Source of the DNA: Oscillospiraceae bacterium UBA6409
GTDB lineage: Bacteria; Bacillota; Clostridia; Oscillospirales; Oscillospiraceae
Assembly (NCBI GenBank): GCA_002438575.1
Contig: DJPP01000157.1
Coordinates: forward strand, 1-12,237
Direction of reading: 5' to 3'
Length of the DNA stretch: 12,237 nt
Both the position numbers and the translations under genes were made by a program. The number at the start of each line of letters is the position of its first letter. Within the stretch, counting starts at the first letter, position 1. Below are positions 12,115 to 12,237 of the stretch, in pieces. The notes beneath the pieces are model-generated. The model searched no databases. It was given only the letters and a program-made list of their open reading frames with translations, and was not told the DNA's origin.

Positions 12115-12237
12115 ATGTATTGCATCAGAAAAGTCAACGATGATTACACCTGGGTGGGCGCAGACTGCCGCCGTCTGGCCCTGTTCGAGGGCGTGTTCGG
12201 CGTACCCGACGGCGTCAGCTTCAACAGCTATCTCCTG
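12115..12237 (+). CDS. N-terminus of an FprA-type flavodiiron protein (A-type flavoprotein), 3'-truncated
   Basis: Only 41 codons lie inside the window. They read MYCIRKVNDDYTWVGADC, then RRLALFEGVFGVPDGVSFNSYLL, the pattern of the opening strands of the metallo-beta-lactamase-like domain in clostridial FprA/flavodiiron proteins. Such proteins carry a diiron site and a C-terminal flavodoxin domain, and reduce O2 or NO in anaerobes. The metal ligands and the flavodoxin domain lie beyond the edge, so the assignment rests on the N-terminal pattern alone. The ATG follows GGAAAGGA with a 9-base spacer and a TATAAT-type promoter. It forms a new transcription unit after the rplT terminator. Confidence 0.75.
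   Translation, partial: MYCIRKVNDDYTWVGADCRRLALFEGVFGVPDGVSFNSYLL

Noticed and set aside
1..12237. CRISPR array, insertion sequence, tRNA or prophage
   Set aside because: I looked for regularly spaced repeats, transposase motifs, terminal inverted repeats and tRNA arms and saw none. The only tandem repeat is the short 9-base tract at 10475-10555, which has no spacers.

Overview
The window looks like chromosomal DNA from a GC-rich anaerobic Bacillota, most likely class Clostridia and perhaps an Oscillospiraceae-like gut anaerobe. This rests on a clostridial-type [FeFe] hydrogenase paired with a NuoF/HydB-like subunit, a 3D/G5-domain envelope protein beside rsmA, the infC-rpmI-rplT operon behind a leader with an attenuator, strong AGGAGG-type ribosome sites throughout, and the start of what looks like an FprA-type flavodiiron protein. 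No insertion sequence, CRISPR array, tRNA, rRNA or phage gene was seen. This is mostly ordinary core and housekeeping sequence, not an island.

Layout. Bases 1-2857 hold the 3' part of a NuoF/HydB-type flavoprotein and hydA, co-oriented with a 3-base gap. A convergent minus-strand gene for a membrane-anchored G5 + 3D (YabE-like) protein follows, read from a near-consensus promoter and divergent from rsmA (16S rRNA dimethyladenosine transferase). rsmA converges with an HD-domain phosphohydrolase, and the two share a 19-bp perfect palindrome that contains both stop codons. The HD gene is divergent from a PAP2-family membrane phosphatase, which converges on a small membrane-anchored protein of unknown function. 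Next on the minus strand is an EamA/DMT transporter with its own terminator. A divergent promoter pair then leads into a two-gene plus-strand operon: a sugar-type nucleotidyltransferase and a VanY-like D,D-carboxypeptidase.

The 445-base gap 10399-10843 is the densest non-coding stretch. It holds a terminator hairpin, a candidate 33-codon minus-strand ORF built from Asn-Thr-Lys/Glu repeats, a small palindrome, a consensus promoter, and the infC leader. The leader has an intrinsic terminator, an upstream segment complementary to the terminator's 5' arm, and an anti-Shine-Dalgarno segment complementary to the infC ribosome site. infC begins at a rare AUU codon, followed by rpmI, rplT and a strong terminator. 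The window ends 41 codons into the flavodiiron-like gene.

How the genes work together. The hydrogenase pair disposes of reductant as H2, or exchanges electrons between NAD(P)H, ferredoxin and H2. The flavodiiron-like protein would protect such an anaerobe from O2 or NO. The 3D/G5 protein, VanY-like peptidase, PAP2 phosphatase and perhaps the nucleotidyltransferase point to envelope metabolism. rsmA and infC-rpmI-rplT serve ribosome assembly and initiation. Most genes are short units with recognisable sigma-A-type promoters and hairpin terminators. The most interesting points are the infC leader and the repeat-peptide ORF.
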